Below are positions 1 to 7,922 of a DNA stretch of 64,000 nt, in pieces; the first letter of the stretch is position 1; every line of letters starts with the position of its first letter. The notes below the pieces were generated by a model that saw nothing but the letters and a program-made list of their open reading frames with translations, had not been told where the DNA came from and did no database searches. Source of the stretch: Ferruginibacter sp. (GTDB taxonomy: Bacteria > Bacteroidota > Bacteroidia > Chitinophagales > Chitinophagaceae); NCBI GenBank assembly GCA_025963635.1, contig JAOQAK010000035.1, positions 1-64,000 of the forward strand, in the 5' to 3' direction. The translations under genes and the position numbers were made by a program.

Positions 1-561
1 ACAAGAGTTTTATTGTAAGATCCCGCTCCATTATAAGAGTTACCGTTCCATGAAAAAGGTAATTGTGAAGGACATATACTTATATTGGTCGTGCTGGAAG
101 TAGTAGCCTTAACTACTAAATTTAATGTTGCCATAGAATCACAACCGGCAGCATTAACAAGAGTTTTATTATAAGATCCCGCTCCATTATAAGAATTCCC
201 GTTCCACGAATAAGGCAATTGTGAAGGACATGCACTCACATTCGTAGTACTGGTAGTGGCGGCCTTGACTATTAAATTTAATGTCGCAACCGAATCACAA
301 CCGGCAGCATTTACAAGAGTTCTATTGTAAGACCCCGCTCCGTTATAAGAGTTGCCATTCCAGGAATAAGGCAGCTGTGAGGGACATACACTCACGTTCG
401 TAGTGCTGGTACTGGAAGCTTTAACGGTTAGCAATAATGTAGTGATTGTATTGCATCCACCGGCATCCACCAGGGTATCATTATATGAACCCGCAACATT
501 ATAGAATTTGCTTTTCCATAGATAAGGCAACTGACTTGCACAAGCAGTTGCAGTAGTTGTA
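1..561 (-). repeat. 156-bp in-frame tandem repeat inside the surface gene
   Basis: The word acaagag(t) and its surroundings recur at 1, 157 and 313, and a diverged version (accagggt) at 469, which is an exact 156-bp period (52 codons). Three full units and one unit cut by the window edge are visible. The three lowest-coordinate units are very similar at the DNA level, while the unit at 406-561, nearest the protein's N-terminus, has drifted. This suggests recent duplication or gene conversion among the later units. Confidence 0.9.
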
Positions 562-1973
562 TCTATCACGGGCGGAACATATATCGTTTGATTGAGCGCT
601 TCTGCAGTTATATACGCCCAGTTATCGATTAATCGCTTATTTCCCCAGGAGCCATAATTCGAAGTAGACGAGTTAGAGCCACTCACCGATCCACACTGGT
701 TCCATCCATGAACCCCGCCCGTACTGCTCATCCCCGCAGTTCCATTAACCACACTTGTTACAGAGCAATTGTTGATCGAAGGAAGTTTTGTATCATCCCA
801 AAATAAGGTTTTATCCGGGGCTCCTGAACCATTCAGCCTGGTAACTTCGATACCTCCGCTAAAAACTTCAATATCCCACATCACAAAATGATTTTCGCCT
901 ATCCTGTTAATTGCTACTTTCACATTCATTGCCTGCCAGGCAGGAATGGAATTGCCAAGTGCATCCAAACCATTAAATGAAAATGAATTCAACCCATTAT
1001 TAAAATGCACCGTATCGATTCTATCAATCACATCGGTAAAAGCTCCATTGTTATTTACATCGATATAAATAAAACCCGTTCCGGAAATGTTAGCAACATT
1101 GAAACTAATTGTACCCGCCTGTGAACAAGCAATTGTTTTTGTGAAGATGGGAGTAGAAATGACGGGTTCTAATGGCTCGAATTTTAATGGCTCCTGTATT
1201 TGGCCGCTACCAGCAGCTACATTAAAACGAGGAGCCGAAGTCGGTAGTAACGCATCAAAAAGACTGAAAAATATCTTGTTATTGTTGCCACAGGTTGATG
1301 CATCAGGGCCCAAAGGACTTATCCCTGTAGTTGCATGAGAAATACTCTGATAGGCTGATACACACGAAGTGGCAGTGGTGCGTACCCCGTAATTGTCTGA
1401 CAGAATTGTGTAATTGATCCCGTTGAGACCTTTATATCTTGCGGAATATTGAAATCCATCATGGTTGAGATACCATAGTGTAAAATCAGGTTCTACAGCT
1501 GATGATCCATCAACTCCGTGAAGACTGTACGTATAAACGCGGCCAGGGATAGCCGCATTTCCCGCAGTATAAACACTTAGGTCATAACTAACCGCATCAC
1601 CAGAGTTATTTCCTGAAGGTGTTGCTACAAGTGTCCAAATACCCGCAGTGGCAGCTGTTACAGTAATTTTAGAATTTGCACAGCTTGCTCCAATGGTACC
1701 ACTATTTATAACACATGAACTAACAAGTCCGGTTGGTGAATACACTTTAATCGTCCAGTTACCGTTACCGGTTCCGGCCGATAAGGTCCTTGCGATGTTC
1801 CAGTCAATTTTCTCCCCAACCTGAACATAACCAAATAATGAAAAAACGCCCTGCTCGGCTGCAGCGCCATATGGATACCCGGCAGTACTGCCCCGGCCCT
1901 CAGCGCTGGAATGCTTACAGAAAATAAGCATGGACAAACATACCATCAAAAAAAGAAGGAGTTTGCTCTTCAT
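1..1973 (-). CDS. Secreted repeat protein, C-terminus beyond window edge
   Basis: This is the first 657 codons of a large surface or secreted protein whose 3' end lies outside the window. The reading frame stays open from ATG at 1973 to the edge. The N-terminus (MKSKLLLFLMVCLSMLIF...) is a Sec signal peptide. About 100 residues of beta-rich sequence resembling a pre-peptidase-type domain follow, with an uncharacterised extracellular region in the middle. From about residue 470 the chain becomes repeats of 52 residues containing CPSQLPYSWNG, a GAGSYN turn and GCDSxATLNL. Each repeat carries two cysteines that could pair. Repeats of this kind are common in large T9SS cargo and adhesin-like proteins of Chitinophagaceae, so an exported adhesive or structural role is inferred. 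No sorting domain is visible because the C-terminus is missing. No enzymatic motif was seen. Confidence 0.8.
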   Translation of the reverse strand, partial: MKSKLLLFLMVCLSMLIFCKHSSAEGRGSTAGYPYGAAAEQGVFSLFGYVQVGEKIDWNIARTLSAGTGNGNWTIKVYSPTGLVSSCVINSGTIGASCANSKITVTAATAGIWTLVATPSGNNSGDAVSYDLSVYTAGNAAIPGRVYTYSLHGVDGSSAVEPDFTLWYLNHDGFQYSARYKGLNGINYTILSDNYGVRTTATSCVSAYQSISHATTGISPLGPDASTCGNNNKIFFSLFDALLPTSAPRFNVAAGSGQIQEPLKFEPLEPVISTPIFTKTIACSQAGTISFNVANISGTGFIYIDVNNNGAFTDVIDRIDTVHFNNGLNSFSFNGLDALGNSIPAWQAMNVKVAINRIGENHFVMWDIEVFSGGIEVTRLNGSGAPDKTLFWDDTKLPSINNCSVTSVVNGTAGMSSTGGVHGWNQCGSVSGSNSSTSNYGSWGNKRLIDNWAYITAEALNQTIYVPPVIDTTTATACASQLPYLWKSKFYNVAGSYNDTLVDAGGCNTITTLLLTVKASSTSTTNVSVCPSQLPYSWNGNSYNGAGSYNRTLVNAAGCDSVATLNLIVKAATTSTTNVSACPSQLPYSWNGNSYNGAGSYNKTLVNAAGCDSMATLNLVVKATTSSTTNISICPSQLPFSWNGNSYNGAGSYNKTL

Positions 1974-2659
1974 AGGAGATACGGGTATTTGAGAACCTAA
2001 ATCAAAAACTAAAGGATAAAAAAGCACCTTCTTCTATTTCCAAAAAGAGGGTATAAAATATTGATATCCCCTCGCGCTGCAAAAACTACTCTTATGTTTC
2101 GGAAATTACTATTCAGGATGAAAAGGTCAGTTTTTAAACCTCCAATTTTAGATTAGCTGGCTTTTTTTTACAGTTTGAAAGGGTAAAATCCCAAACTGCA
2201 ACGGAACAATATAATAACTCAAATAGCTCAAAAAAATTGTCCGATTGTTAATAAAAACAGAAAAGATTATTTCGTCAAAAAAATTGAAACATACATTAAA
2301 ATGATTTTTAACTCCAGGTCATTTTATTCCTAAGGATTTCGTTTGGATATATTCCACGCGAATACTTGCAATTTGGATAATTACGTGCTATTTTACCGAA
2401 GATTGATTGAATTTGTTGGGTCTGCAATGCTTCTATGATTCGGCAATCTTCTTATTTTTTGTTTAAAAGTTCAATTACCAGTTTCCAAATTCTAAAAAAA
2501 AAACTTCAGCAACTGTATCACGGTAAATCTTTTGGCATTTGGCGAACCAATGGGCAATCGCTAAAGCAAGGCATTGTTGATTTACTCAGTAAAAAGCCCT
2601 TCGGCCAAAAAGTATTTTTACCAAAACGCATGATGCATCATCATTCTTAAAACTGTTGT
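1974..2659. other. AT-rich intergenic region, no supported gene
   Basis: This 686-bp gap separates two divergently oriented genes, so it should hold both promoters. It is AT-rich. A 71-codon open frame at 2435-2650 has no recognisable domain and a composition like the surrounding non-coding DNA, so it is not called. No clear TAnnTTTG box next to either start was found. Confidence 0.5.
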
Positions 2660-5098
2660 ATGAAAAAATTGGTACGCTTTGCAATAATCAGCACCTTCCT
2701 GTTACGCACCACGGATTCAAATTCCCAGTCAGTAATTTATGGTTCAGTTCAGCAATCCAACGATAAAATTTTACAGTTTGCTAATGTGCTCTTAATGAAG
2801 TCAACGGATTCTTCCCTGGTTAAAGGCATGATCAGCGATGCTTCAGGAAAATATTCTTTTGATAATATCGGTATTGGCAAATACCTGGTCACAGCAACTT
2901 TTACAGGGATGGACCAGGTATTTACACCGGTGTTCGAAATTACTTCCAATAAAAAAGAAATCAATGTTGGCATCCTTCACCTGAAGAATACTGATGTACA
3001 ATTAAACAATGTAACCCTGGCCGCTAAAAAACCGATGTTTGAACAGAAGATTGACAGGATGGTAATAAATGTAAAAAACAGTATTACAGATGCCGGCGGA
3101 ACTGCGCTGGATGTATTAGAGAAATCACCGGGCGTAACTGTGAACAGGCAGAACAACAGCATTGCCATCAATGGAAAAAGCGGTGTGGTAGTAATGATGA
3201 ATGGCAAGATAAGTTATATGCCGGTAGATGCAATTGTTCAAATGCTCGCCGGTATCAATGCGGGAAATATTGAGAAAATTGAACTGATCACTACACCTCC
3301 TTCAAAATATGATGCAGCGGGAAATGCTGGCTATATCAATATTGTACTCATCAACAATCCATACGCAGGGCTCAATGGATCTTATTTTCTTACTGCGGGT
3401 TACGGCAACAGAGAATTAGGTGCGGGAGGAATCAACTTTAACTATAGAAACGGAAAAATAAACTTGTATGGCAATTATGCATTTAACTATGACCACTACA
3501 TTCAAAAAGGCGCAGGTTTTATGCAATTAACAAAGGGTGCAAATATTATCGCGAACACATCCTTTACTGACCGGAATGCTAAGAGACAGGTGCACAATGC
3601 AAGAATCGGTGTGGATTATCAGTTAGATACCGCAACTGTGATCGGGGCTTTAATAAGTGGTTATAATAACCGATGGACTATGGCTGCTGATAATGGGGCA
3701 ACAGTACGAATAAACAATGTTGTTGACACCACCATTAGTACTGTCAACAATGAACTCAACCACTGGCAAAATTTGATGACCAATTTTAATTTTCAGCACA
3801 CTTTCAAAACCGGTAAAATTTTTTATTTTGATGTCAACTACATCTACTATAAAGACAATAACCCTAATACCTATACAAATGCATACTATAATAAAGTGCA
3901 GGATTTTTTATACAGGGACGATTTAAAAAGCGAAAAGATAACGCCCATTAATGTGTGGGTATTCTCCACTGACTATACCACGGCGCTGGGCAAAAAGGTT
4001 ACGATGGAGACAGGTTCAAAACTTTCTCTCTCCAGATTTACAAATGATGTGAGTGTAGATAATTTCAGGCAGAACACATGGATTAGCGATTCAACGCTTT
4101 CTGCATTTTATTTACTTAAAGAAAATATTGGCGCCGCATACACGTCGTTCACGATGAATATCAATAGTAAAACAACAATGAAGGCAGGCTTGAGATACGA
4201 GTACACAAGTTCAAACTTAGGCACTACTCAAAAAGCTAATATCGTAAATAGAAAATATGGAGAATTATTTCCAACATTTTATGTTTCTCAAAAAATGAGT
4301 GAGAATAAAAGTATGAACTTTTCGTACAGCAGGCGTATAACACGTCCGACTTTTAATGACCTGGCACCTTTTACTATTTTCTTTGATCCAAAAACCTTTT
4401 TTACCGGCAACGCCGCATTGCAGCCTGCAATAGCCAATGCCTTCCAGGCAAGCTACTTATTGAAAGATTATATTTTCTCACTGAGCTACACACATGAAAA
4501 GAATACGATTGAAAGCTTTCAAACCGAAAGAATAGATACTATCTCAAACATATTATACCTGTCAGCGAAAAACTTCACTTACGAGCAATACCTCACTGCA
4601 AGTTTTTCCCTCCCCTTCACTATCACAAAATGGTGGACTATGCAAAACAATGTCAATATTGATTGGCGACAGGTAAACACAATCTACAACAAGGAGGCGG
4701 TTCAATTGCAGATTTTTGATTACAACATGAACACAACACAACGTTTTACATTACCAAAAGATATCTCGATAGAACTTACCGGGCTTTATTCTTCAGCCAG
4801 TTATTTTGGTACCGCAAAACTTGAATCCATATACCAGTTAGACCTGGGAATTCAAAAAAAATTCAGTAATAAAAAAGATATCATCCGCATCGCAGCAAAT
4901 GATATGTTCAATTCAGGTACCAATTATCGGTTTACAGAAAATCTACCAATCAAGGGAACTATTATAAGAGGGAGTTTAAATTTTGGACTCGTTGCCTATA
5001 AACTTACTTATACCCACAATTTTGGAAATAAAGCTTTAAAAGACAAAAGAGCCCGCTCAACGGGTGCGGAGGCTGAATTAAACAGGGTAAGGAATTAA
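2660..5098 (+). CDS. TonB-type outer-membrane beta-barrel receptor (OMP_b-brl_3 family)
   Basis: This is an 812-residue outer-membrane protein. A signal peptide (MKKLVRFAIISTFLL) comes first. Residues about 25-110 form a carboxypeptidase-regulatory-like beta-sandwich (SVIYGSVQQS...GKYSF...GKYLVTATF). A plug-like domain follows at about 115-225 (LDVLEKSPGV, VVMMNGK, IEKIELITTPPSKYDAAGNAG). The remainder is a long beta-barrel rich in aromatic and Asn residues. This order is that of the Bacteroidota outer membrane beta-barrel family related to TonB-dependent receptors, which import or bind nutrients at the cell surface. The substrate cannot be predicted: no SusD partner or anti-sigma/sigma pair lies beside it. 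The gene stands alone and ends tail-to-tail with the truncated nuclease copy on the other strand. Confidence 0.85.
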   Translation: MKKLVRFAIISTFLLRTTDSNSQSVIYGSVQQSNDKILQFANVLLMKSTDSSLVKGMISDASGKYSFDNIGIGKYLVTATFTGMDQVFTPVFEITSNKKEINVGILHLKNTDVQLNNVTLAAKKPMFEQKIDRMVINVKNSITDAGGTALDVLEKSPGVTVNRQNNSIAINGKSGVVVMMNGKISYMPVDAIVQMLAGINAGNIEKIELITTPPSKYDAAGNAGYINIVLINNPYAGLNGSYFLTAGYGNRELGAGGINFNYRNGKINLYGNYAFNYDHYIQKGAGFMQLTKGANIIANTSFTDRNAKRQVHNARIGVDYQLDTATVIGALISGYNNRWTMAADNGATVRINNVVDTTISTVNNELNHWQNLMTNFNFQHTFKTGKIFYFDVNYIYYKDNNPNTYTNAYYNKVQDFLYRDDLKSEKITPINVWVFSTDYTTALGKKVTMETGSKLSLSRFTNDVSVDNFRQNTWISDSTLSAFYLLKENIGAAYTSFTMNINSKTTMKAGLRYEYTSSNLGTTQKANIVNRKYGELFPTFYVSQKMSENKSMNFSYSRRITRPTFNDLAPFTIFFDPKTFFTGNAALQPAIANAFQASYLLKDYIFSLSYTHEKNTIESFQTERIDTISNILYLSAKNFTYEQYLTASFSLPFTITKWWTMQNNVNIDWRQVNTIYNKEAVQLQIFDYNMNTTQRFTLPKDISIELTGLYSSASYFGTAKLESIYQLDLGIQKKFSNKKDIIRIAANDMFNSGTNYRFTENLPIKGTIIRGSLNFGLVAYKLTYTHNFGNKALKDKRARSTGAEAELNRVRN

Positions 5099-5160
5099 GT
5101 AAAGCCCACATATATTTTGTTGTGCAATGGCGAATAAAGTATGTAAACTGTGAAATACAT
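5095..5160 (-). pseudogene. 5' fragment of GIY-YIG nuclease gene (second copy)
   Basis: The first 21 codons of the nuclease gene at 5257-5535 are repeated here almost unchanged (MYFTVYILYSPL...YVGFT) and then run into a TAA that overlaps the stop of the receptor gene on the opposite strand. The catalytic Arg and Glu region is absent, so it cannot encode a working enzyme. It is the distal part of a 115-bp direct repeat and marks the end of a duplicated tRNA-terminator-nuclease unit. Confidence 0.8.
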
Positions 5161-5212
5161 AAAAAAAGCCCCAAAAGGGGGCTATGTATCGGGGAGCAGA
5201 CTTGAACTGCCG
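5098..5212. repeat. 115-bp direct repeat, left copy
   Basis: It matches 5473-5587 at a constant offset of 375 bp with two visible mismatches. Read on the minus strand, the repeat contains the 3' third of tRNA-Met (T-arm and acceptor 3' strand), a rho-independent terminator, and the first 21 codons of a GIY-YIG nuclease gene. Similarity weakens just inside the tRNA variable loop. Confidence 0.9.
5161..5183 (-). terminator. Intrinsic terminator of the decayed tRNA copy
   Basis: On the minus strand AGCCCCC-TTTT-GGGGCT is followed by seven T residues. It is identical to the terminator after the intact tRNA-Met. The ATG of the truncated nuclease fragment begins directly after the T-run. Confidence 0.75.
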
Positions 5213-5256
5213 TCCGCTTGCCAGCGGATATGAATCCGACACACTAACCATCCTAA
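5187..5256 (-). pseudogene. Degenerate tRNA-Met copy
   Basis: The minus strand keeps the tRNA-Met D-loop core (TGGTTAG), the TCGGATTCAT anticodon arm, the T-arm (GGCAGTTCAAGTCTGCT) and the CCCCGAT acceptor 3' strand. The 5' acceptor strand (GTCGGGG in the intact gene) is missing. The variable region is replaced by a CCGC...GCGG hairpin of about 14 nt. It therefore cannot fold a normal acceptor stem. It directly follows the stop codon of the intact GIY-YIG gene. Confidence 0.75.
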
Positions 5257-5535
5257 TCAATTTGAAATAAAACCATCAATCGTAAATTGCCGGTTTATTT
5301 TATCCCAGATCCATTCTCTTCCACTTCCGGATTTCAATTGTTTTTCCCTTACAAGCCCTTCTCGTTTTGTGGTAAAAACTTCTGTATAGATCACAACCCA
5401 TGGTCGAAAATTTTTGGTGTAACCTTTTGTGCCTAGCTGATTATGTGAATAAAACCTTTGTACTAAATTGGTAGTAAAGCCAACATATATTTTGTTGTGC
5501 AATGGCGAATAAAGAATGTAAACTGTGAAATACAT
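5257..5535 (-). CDS. GIY-YIG family single-domain nuclease, tRNA-associated
   Basis: This is a 92-residue protein made of just one GIY-YIG nuclease domain (URI/UPF0213-like). The signature is split as VYI...YVG at residues 5-18. A catalytic-type Arg follows in QRFYSHN, and the Glu helix is in REGLVREKQLKSGSG. Family members cut DNA, either in repair or as homing enzymes. The cellular role of the small stand-alone Bacteroidota forms is not established. The ATG lies immediately after the T-run of the tRNA-Met terminator, leaving no room for a separate promoter, so expression would need read-through from the tRNA transcript or an internal signal. The 5' end of the gene is part of a 115-bp direct repeat, and a truncated copy follows downstream. 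A selfish, tRNA-targeting element is inferred, not shown. Confidence 0.85.
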   Translation of the reverse strand: MYFTVYILYSPLHNKIYVGFTTNLVQRFYSHNQLGTKGYTKNFRPWVVIYTEVFTTKREGLVREKQLKSGSGREWIWDKINRQFTIDGFISN

Positions 5536-5587
5536 AAAAAAAGCCCCAAAAGGGGGCTATGTATCGGGGAGCAGACTTGAACTGCCG
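5473..5587. repeat. 115-bp direct repeat, right copy
   Basis: This is the partner of 5098-5212. It spans the 3' third of the intact tRNA-Met, its terminator and the start of the intact GIY-YIG gene. The two copies flank almost the whole nuclease gene, so recombination between them would remove it. Confidence 0.9.
5536..5558 (-). terminator. Intrinsic terminator after tRNA-Met
   Basis: On the minus strand AGCCCCC-TTTT-GGGGCT is followed by TTTTTTT. It lies 3 nt past the 3' end of tRNA-Met and abuts the start codon of the GIY-YIG nuclease gene. Confidence 0.8.
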
Positions 5588-5635
5588 ACCTTCGGGTTAT
5601 GAATCCGATGCTCTAACCAGCTGAGCTACCCCGAC
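5562..5635 (-). tRNA. tRNA-Met (CAT anticodon)
   Basis: The 74-nt cloverleaf reads on the minus strand from GTCGGGG to CCCCGATA. The acceptor stem has seven pairs, the first being G-U. The D-stem is GCTC/GAGC with loop AGCTGGTTA. The anticodon stem starts TCGG, the loop is TTCATAA, giving CAT, and the stem base next to the loop is an A-C mismatch. The T-arm is GGCAG-TTCAAGT-CTGCT. CCA is not encoded. The first pair (G-U) and the standard D-arm suggest an elongator Met or a tRNA-Ile2 precursor (lysidine-modified CAT) rather than the initiator, but this cannot be decided from sequence alone. Confidence 0.9.
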
Positions 5636-5791
5636 ATTTTGGGGTGCAAATATAGGAGTTTTTTCAACAATAATTCGTTGTAAGGGGAATGAAGATTGTA
5701 CAGGCCGTTTTTGCCTCTTTTGGCCACCGTAGATATTACAAAAAAACCTTCATACAAGTACGAAGGCAGCATGGAAATAAATTACATCTTA

Positions 5792-6403
5792 TTACTTCAC
5801 TTCCATTTTCAGCAACATTTCTTTTTCAATAAACCCTTCCAGTTCGTCGCCAACCACACATTCGCCCACGCCGGCCGGTGTACCTGTAAATATAAGGTCG
5901 CCGATATTCAAGGAAAAATAATGAGAAATATGGGAAATAATAAAATCAAAATTAAAGATCATCTCGCTGGAATTGGCTTGTTGTACCAATTCTTTGTTTT
6001 TATAGAAGGTAAAGTTGATATTCTTTTTATTGAAGCCCGGAACGATATCGATAAATTTTCCAACGGCTGCCGAATTATCAAATGCTTTGGCTTTTTCCCA
6101 AGGCAACCCTTTTGCGCTTAAATCATTTTGAATGTCCCTTGCGGTGAAATCCACCCCAAGGGTGATGCCATTGTAATAATTTGAGGAATGGCGTTCCTGG
6201 ATGTATTTCCCATTTTTTGAAATACGAAGCACCAACTCACATTCATAGTGCAGTTCATTGGTAAAATCAGGATAATAAAAGGGTGTATGGCTTTGCAACA
6301 ATGCACTCTTCGGCTTCATAAAAATGACCGGTTCATCTGGTAAGTCGTTGCCAAGCTCTTTGGCGTGCGCCACATAATTGCGGCCAACACATATTATCTT
6401 CAT
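5792..6403 (-). CDS. Fumarylacetoacetate hydrolase (FAH) family protein
   Basis: This 203-residue protein matches the short, single-domain form of the FAH fold (YcgM/FAHD1 type). It begins directly with KIICVGRNYVAHAKEL and lacks the N-terminal domain of true fumarylacetoacetase. Visible family motifs are FMKPKSALL, HYECELVLRI (metal-binding acidic residues), GVDFTARDIQ, KAFDNSAAVG and GDLIFTGTPAGVG. Family members hydrolyse acylpyruvates or decarboxylate oxaloacetate using Mg2+ in the cytoplasm. The exact substrate cannot be read from sequence. The gene is upstream of the tRNA-Met module on the same strand, with about 155 bp between. Pth lies 90 bp further upstream and may be co-transcribed. 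Confidence 0.85.
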   Translation of the reverse strand: MKIICVGRNYVAHAKELGNDLPDEPVIFMKPKSALLQSHTPFYYPDFTNELHYECELVLRISKNGKYIQERHSSNYYNGITLGVDFTARDIQNDLSAKGLPWEKAKAFDNSAAVGKFIDIVPGFNKKNINFTFYKNKELVQQANSSEMIFNFDFIISHISHYFSLNIGDLIFTGTPAGVGECVVGDELEGFIEKEMLLKMEVK

Positions 6404-6493
6404 GGTTTATCGGTATTAGTTGTATAGTAAATACAACAACGAATATAGACAAATCAAATAAAAAAAACAATTAAGGATAAACAAGCAAAATTT

Positions 6494-7072
6494 TCATGCC
6501 TGTATCGATAATTTATTTACTTCATTCATCGTATGTTCTATACCTGCGGTAACAAAACTTTCGATCACCTCTACACATTTCTGGATTTTTAACTGTACGG
6601 TCGGCACTTCGTTCTTTAGCCATTTCGATAATACAAAATCCACCTGCATTCCTTTTGAATAATTATTGCCAATGCCAAATCGAAGTTTAGGATATTTATC
6701 TGTACCCAGCATAGTTTGTATATCTTTTAAACCATTATGCCCGGCATGCGTACCGCTTGCCCGGAGCCGGAGCTTATCAAGTGGCAACGCAATATCGTCT
6801 ACTATGGTAAGTGTATTTTCAAGTGGAACCTTTTCTTTATCCATCCAATACCTGAATGCCTTACCACTAAGGTTCATAAAAGTAGTAGGACAAATACAAG
6901 TCAATTGTCTTCCTTTCCATTTCACTTCAGCTACATAAGCCAACCTGTCTACCCGTAAACTTGCTCCATGCTTCTGGACAAAAGCATTGATTACATCAAA
7001 ACCTATATTATGACGTGTGTTTGCATACTCATTACCACTATTACCCAAGCCTACTATAAGATATTTTGACAT
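6494..7072 (-). CDS. pth: Peptidyl-tRNA hydrolase
   Basis: This 192-residue enzyme recycles peptidyl-tRNA released from stalled ribosomes. It carries all the landmark motifs of bacterial Pth: IVGLGNSGNEYANTRHNIGF with catalytic His21, PTTFMNLSG for tRNA/peptide binding, VDDIALPLDKLRLR with the catalytic-type Asp, and GHNGLKDI followed by RFGIG. Length agrees with the family (about 185-200). In many bacteria pth sits next to rplY or ychF; here neither is present. A hairpin separates it from the upstream small-gene cluster. Confidence 0.95.
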   Translation of the reverse strand: MSKYLIVGLGNSGNEYANTRHNIGFDVINAFVQKHGASLRVDRLAYVAEVKWKGRQLTCICPTTFMNLSGKAFRYWMDKEKVPLENTLTIVDDIALPLDKLRLRASGTHAGHNGLKDIQTMLGTDKYPKLRFGIGNNYSKGMQVDFVLSKWLKNEVPTVQLKIQKCVEVIESFVTAGIEHTMNEVNKLSIQA

Positions 7073-7092
7073 GATGATACGAAGATAATAGA

Positions 7093-7117
7093 AACGCCTC
7101 TTTTAAAAAGAGGCGTT
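7093..7117 (-). terminator. Hairpin after the YtxH/holin cluster
   Basis: AACGCCTCTTTT and AAAAGAGGCGTT form a perfect 12-bp stem separated by a single A, so the loop must open a few pairs. It lies between the end of the 7146-8201 cluster and pth, both on the minus strand. The T-run is inside the stem rather than after it, so termination strength is uncertain. Confidence 0.5.
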
Positions 7118-7145
7118 CCTGCGAAATCTTATGGAGTGTTCCTAA

Positions 7146-7550
7146 CTACAATACTTTAATAGTGGGTTTAGGACGAAATAACGTTTTGAGCAGCTTTGAG
7201 CCGGTAGACTTTATGGTATCTGATTTTTTCGCTACCAAACCAGCCAGGCCCATTTCAATTGCTGAACCAACCACTTTCCGCACTAATCCGGGAGCCTTTC
7301 CGAAAATGAGCTTTTTTGAAAGAAGTCCAACACCCAACCCCAGCGCAGCTTTTAAAATACTACCTTTTATACCGGGCGTTTCTTTCACCTTTGTAAAAGT
7401 GCTTTTAAGCAAGTTCCGCGGTGTCATACTTTCTTTAAAGCCATGAAAGTTTTGCACCAGTTGTTGCTTCTCTCTTTCTTTTCGCTGCTCTAACTCGAGA
7501 ATGGCAGCGCTTAAATCCGCTGAATTTTTTATGTCCATTTTCATTTTCAT
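7146..7550 (-). CDS. Uncharacterised protein of YtxH/holin cluster
   Basis: This 134-residue protein is not recognised as a named family. Residues 1-45 are charged and helical (ILELEQRKEREKQQLVQNFHGFKE). Two weakly hydrophobic Gly-rich segments follow (GSILKAALGLGVGLLSKKLIFG and VVGSAIEMGLAGLVAKK), with a basic C-terminal tail. The start ATG follows the stop codon of the holin-like gene with no gap, which indicates translational coupling. Short proteins of this shape commonly follow YtxH and holin-like genes in Bacteroidota. A membrane-associated stress role is inferred from context only. Confidence 0.65.
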   Translation of the reverse strand: MKMKMDIKNSADLSAAILELEQRKEREKQQLVQNFHGFKESMTPRNLLKSTFTKVKETPGIKGSILKAALGLGVGLLSKKLIFGKAPGLVRKVVGSAIEMGLAGLVAKKSDTIKSTGSKLLKTLFRPKPTIKVL

Positions 7551-7892
7551 CTAACTAAGCATTTTTTTGATGAGAATACTGCTTATTGGCTCCTTGATCC
7601 AGGCGTCTTTGAAAAAGTGCAACAACAACGCGATCAGCATATATAGACCAGCTACTATCAAAAACCCAAGGTAAGACTTACCCACAAGCTCGCCGATCCA
7701 CAATGCCAACCCAATATTTACGAGGATTACAGCAAATAAAATCAATAAAAACATTGTAATACCTGAAACCAGGGAAGAAGCTACATCAGAGGCTTTGTCG
7801 ATGGCTTTCAATTTTATTAAATCCACCCGTGTTTCCAGGTAGTCCCCGGCGTTTTCAAATAAGGCTCCTAAAGTAGTCGGCTTTTGTTCCAT
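7551..7892 (-). CDS. Phage-holin-3_6-type small membrane protein
   Basis: This 113-residue protein has an amphipathic N-terminal helix (LGALFENAGDYLETRVDLIKLKAIDKASDV). Two transmembrane helices follow at about residues 45-70 (ITMFLLILFAVILVNIGLALWIG) and 75-95 (YLGFLIVAGLYMLIALLLHFF). This matches the putative Actinobacteriota/Bacteroidota holin-X (phage_holin_3_6) family, which is usually chromosomal and not part of a prophage. No phage genes are nearby. It sits between YtxH and the 134-residue protein as a three-gene unit and is probably a membrane-stress accessory. Confidence 0.75.
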   Translation of the reverse strand: MEQKPTTLGALFENAGDYLETRVDLIKLKAIDKASDVASSLVSGITMFLLILFAVILVNIGLALWIGELVGKSYLGFLIVAGLYMLIALLLHFFKDAWIKEPISSILIKKMLS

Positions 7893-7922
7893 TATTTTTA
7901 TTTAAAACAACTGAAATGCTGT

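Noticed and set aside
2435..2650. 71-codon open frame before the receptor gene
   Set aside because: No domain, odd composition (ends MMHHHS), lies in AT-rich promoter DNA; more likely non-coding.
5078..5260. 60-codon frame across the decayed tRNA
   Set aside because: Its sequence is a translation of tRNA and terminator DNA in another frame.
5696..6121. 141-codon plus-strand frame
   Set aside because: Antisense to most of the FAH-family gene, which has strong motifs on the minus strand.
7551..7892. Prophage signal because of a holin-like protein
   Set aside because: No other phage gene is nearby; this holin family is usually chromosomal.
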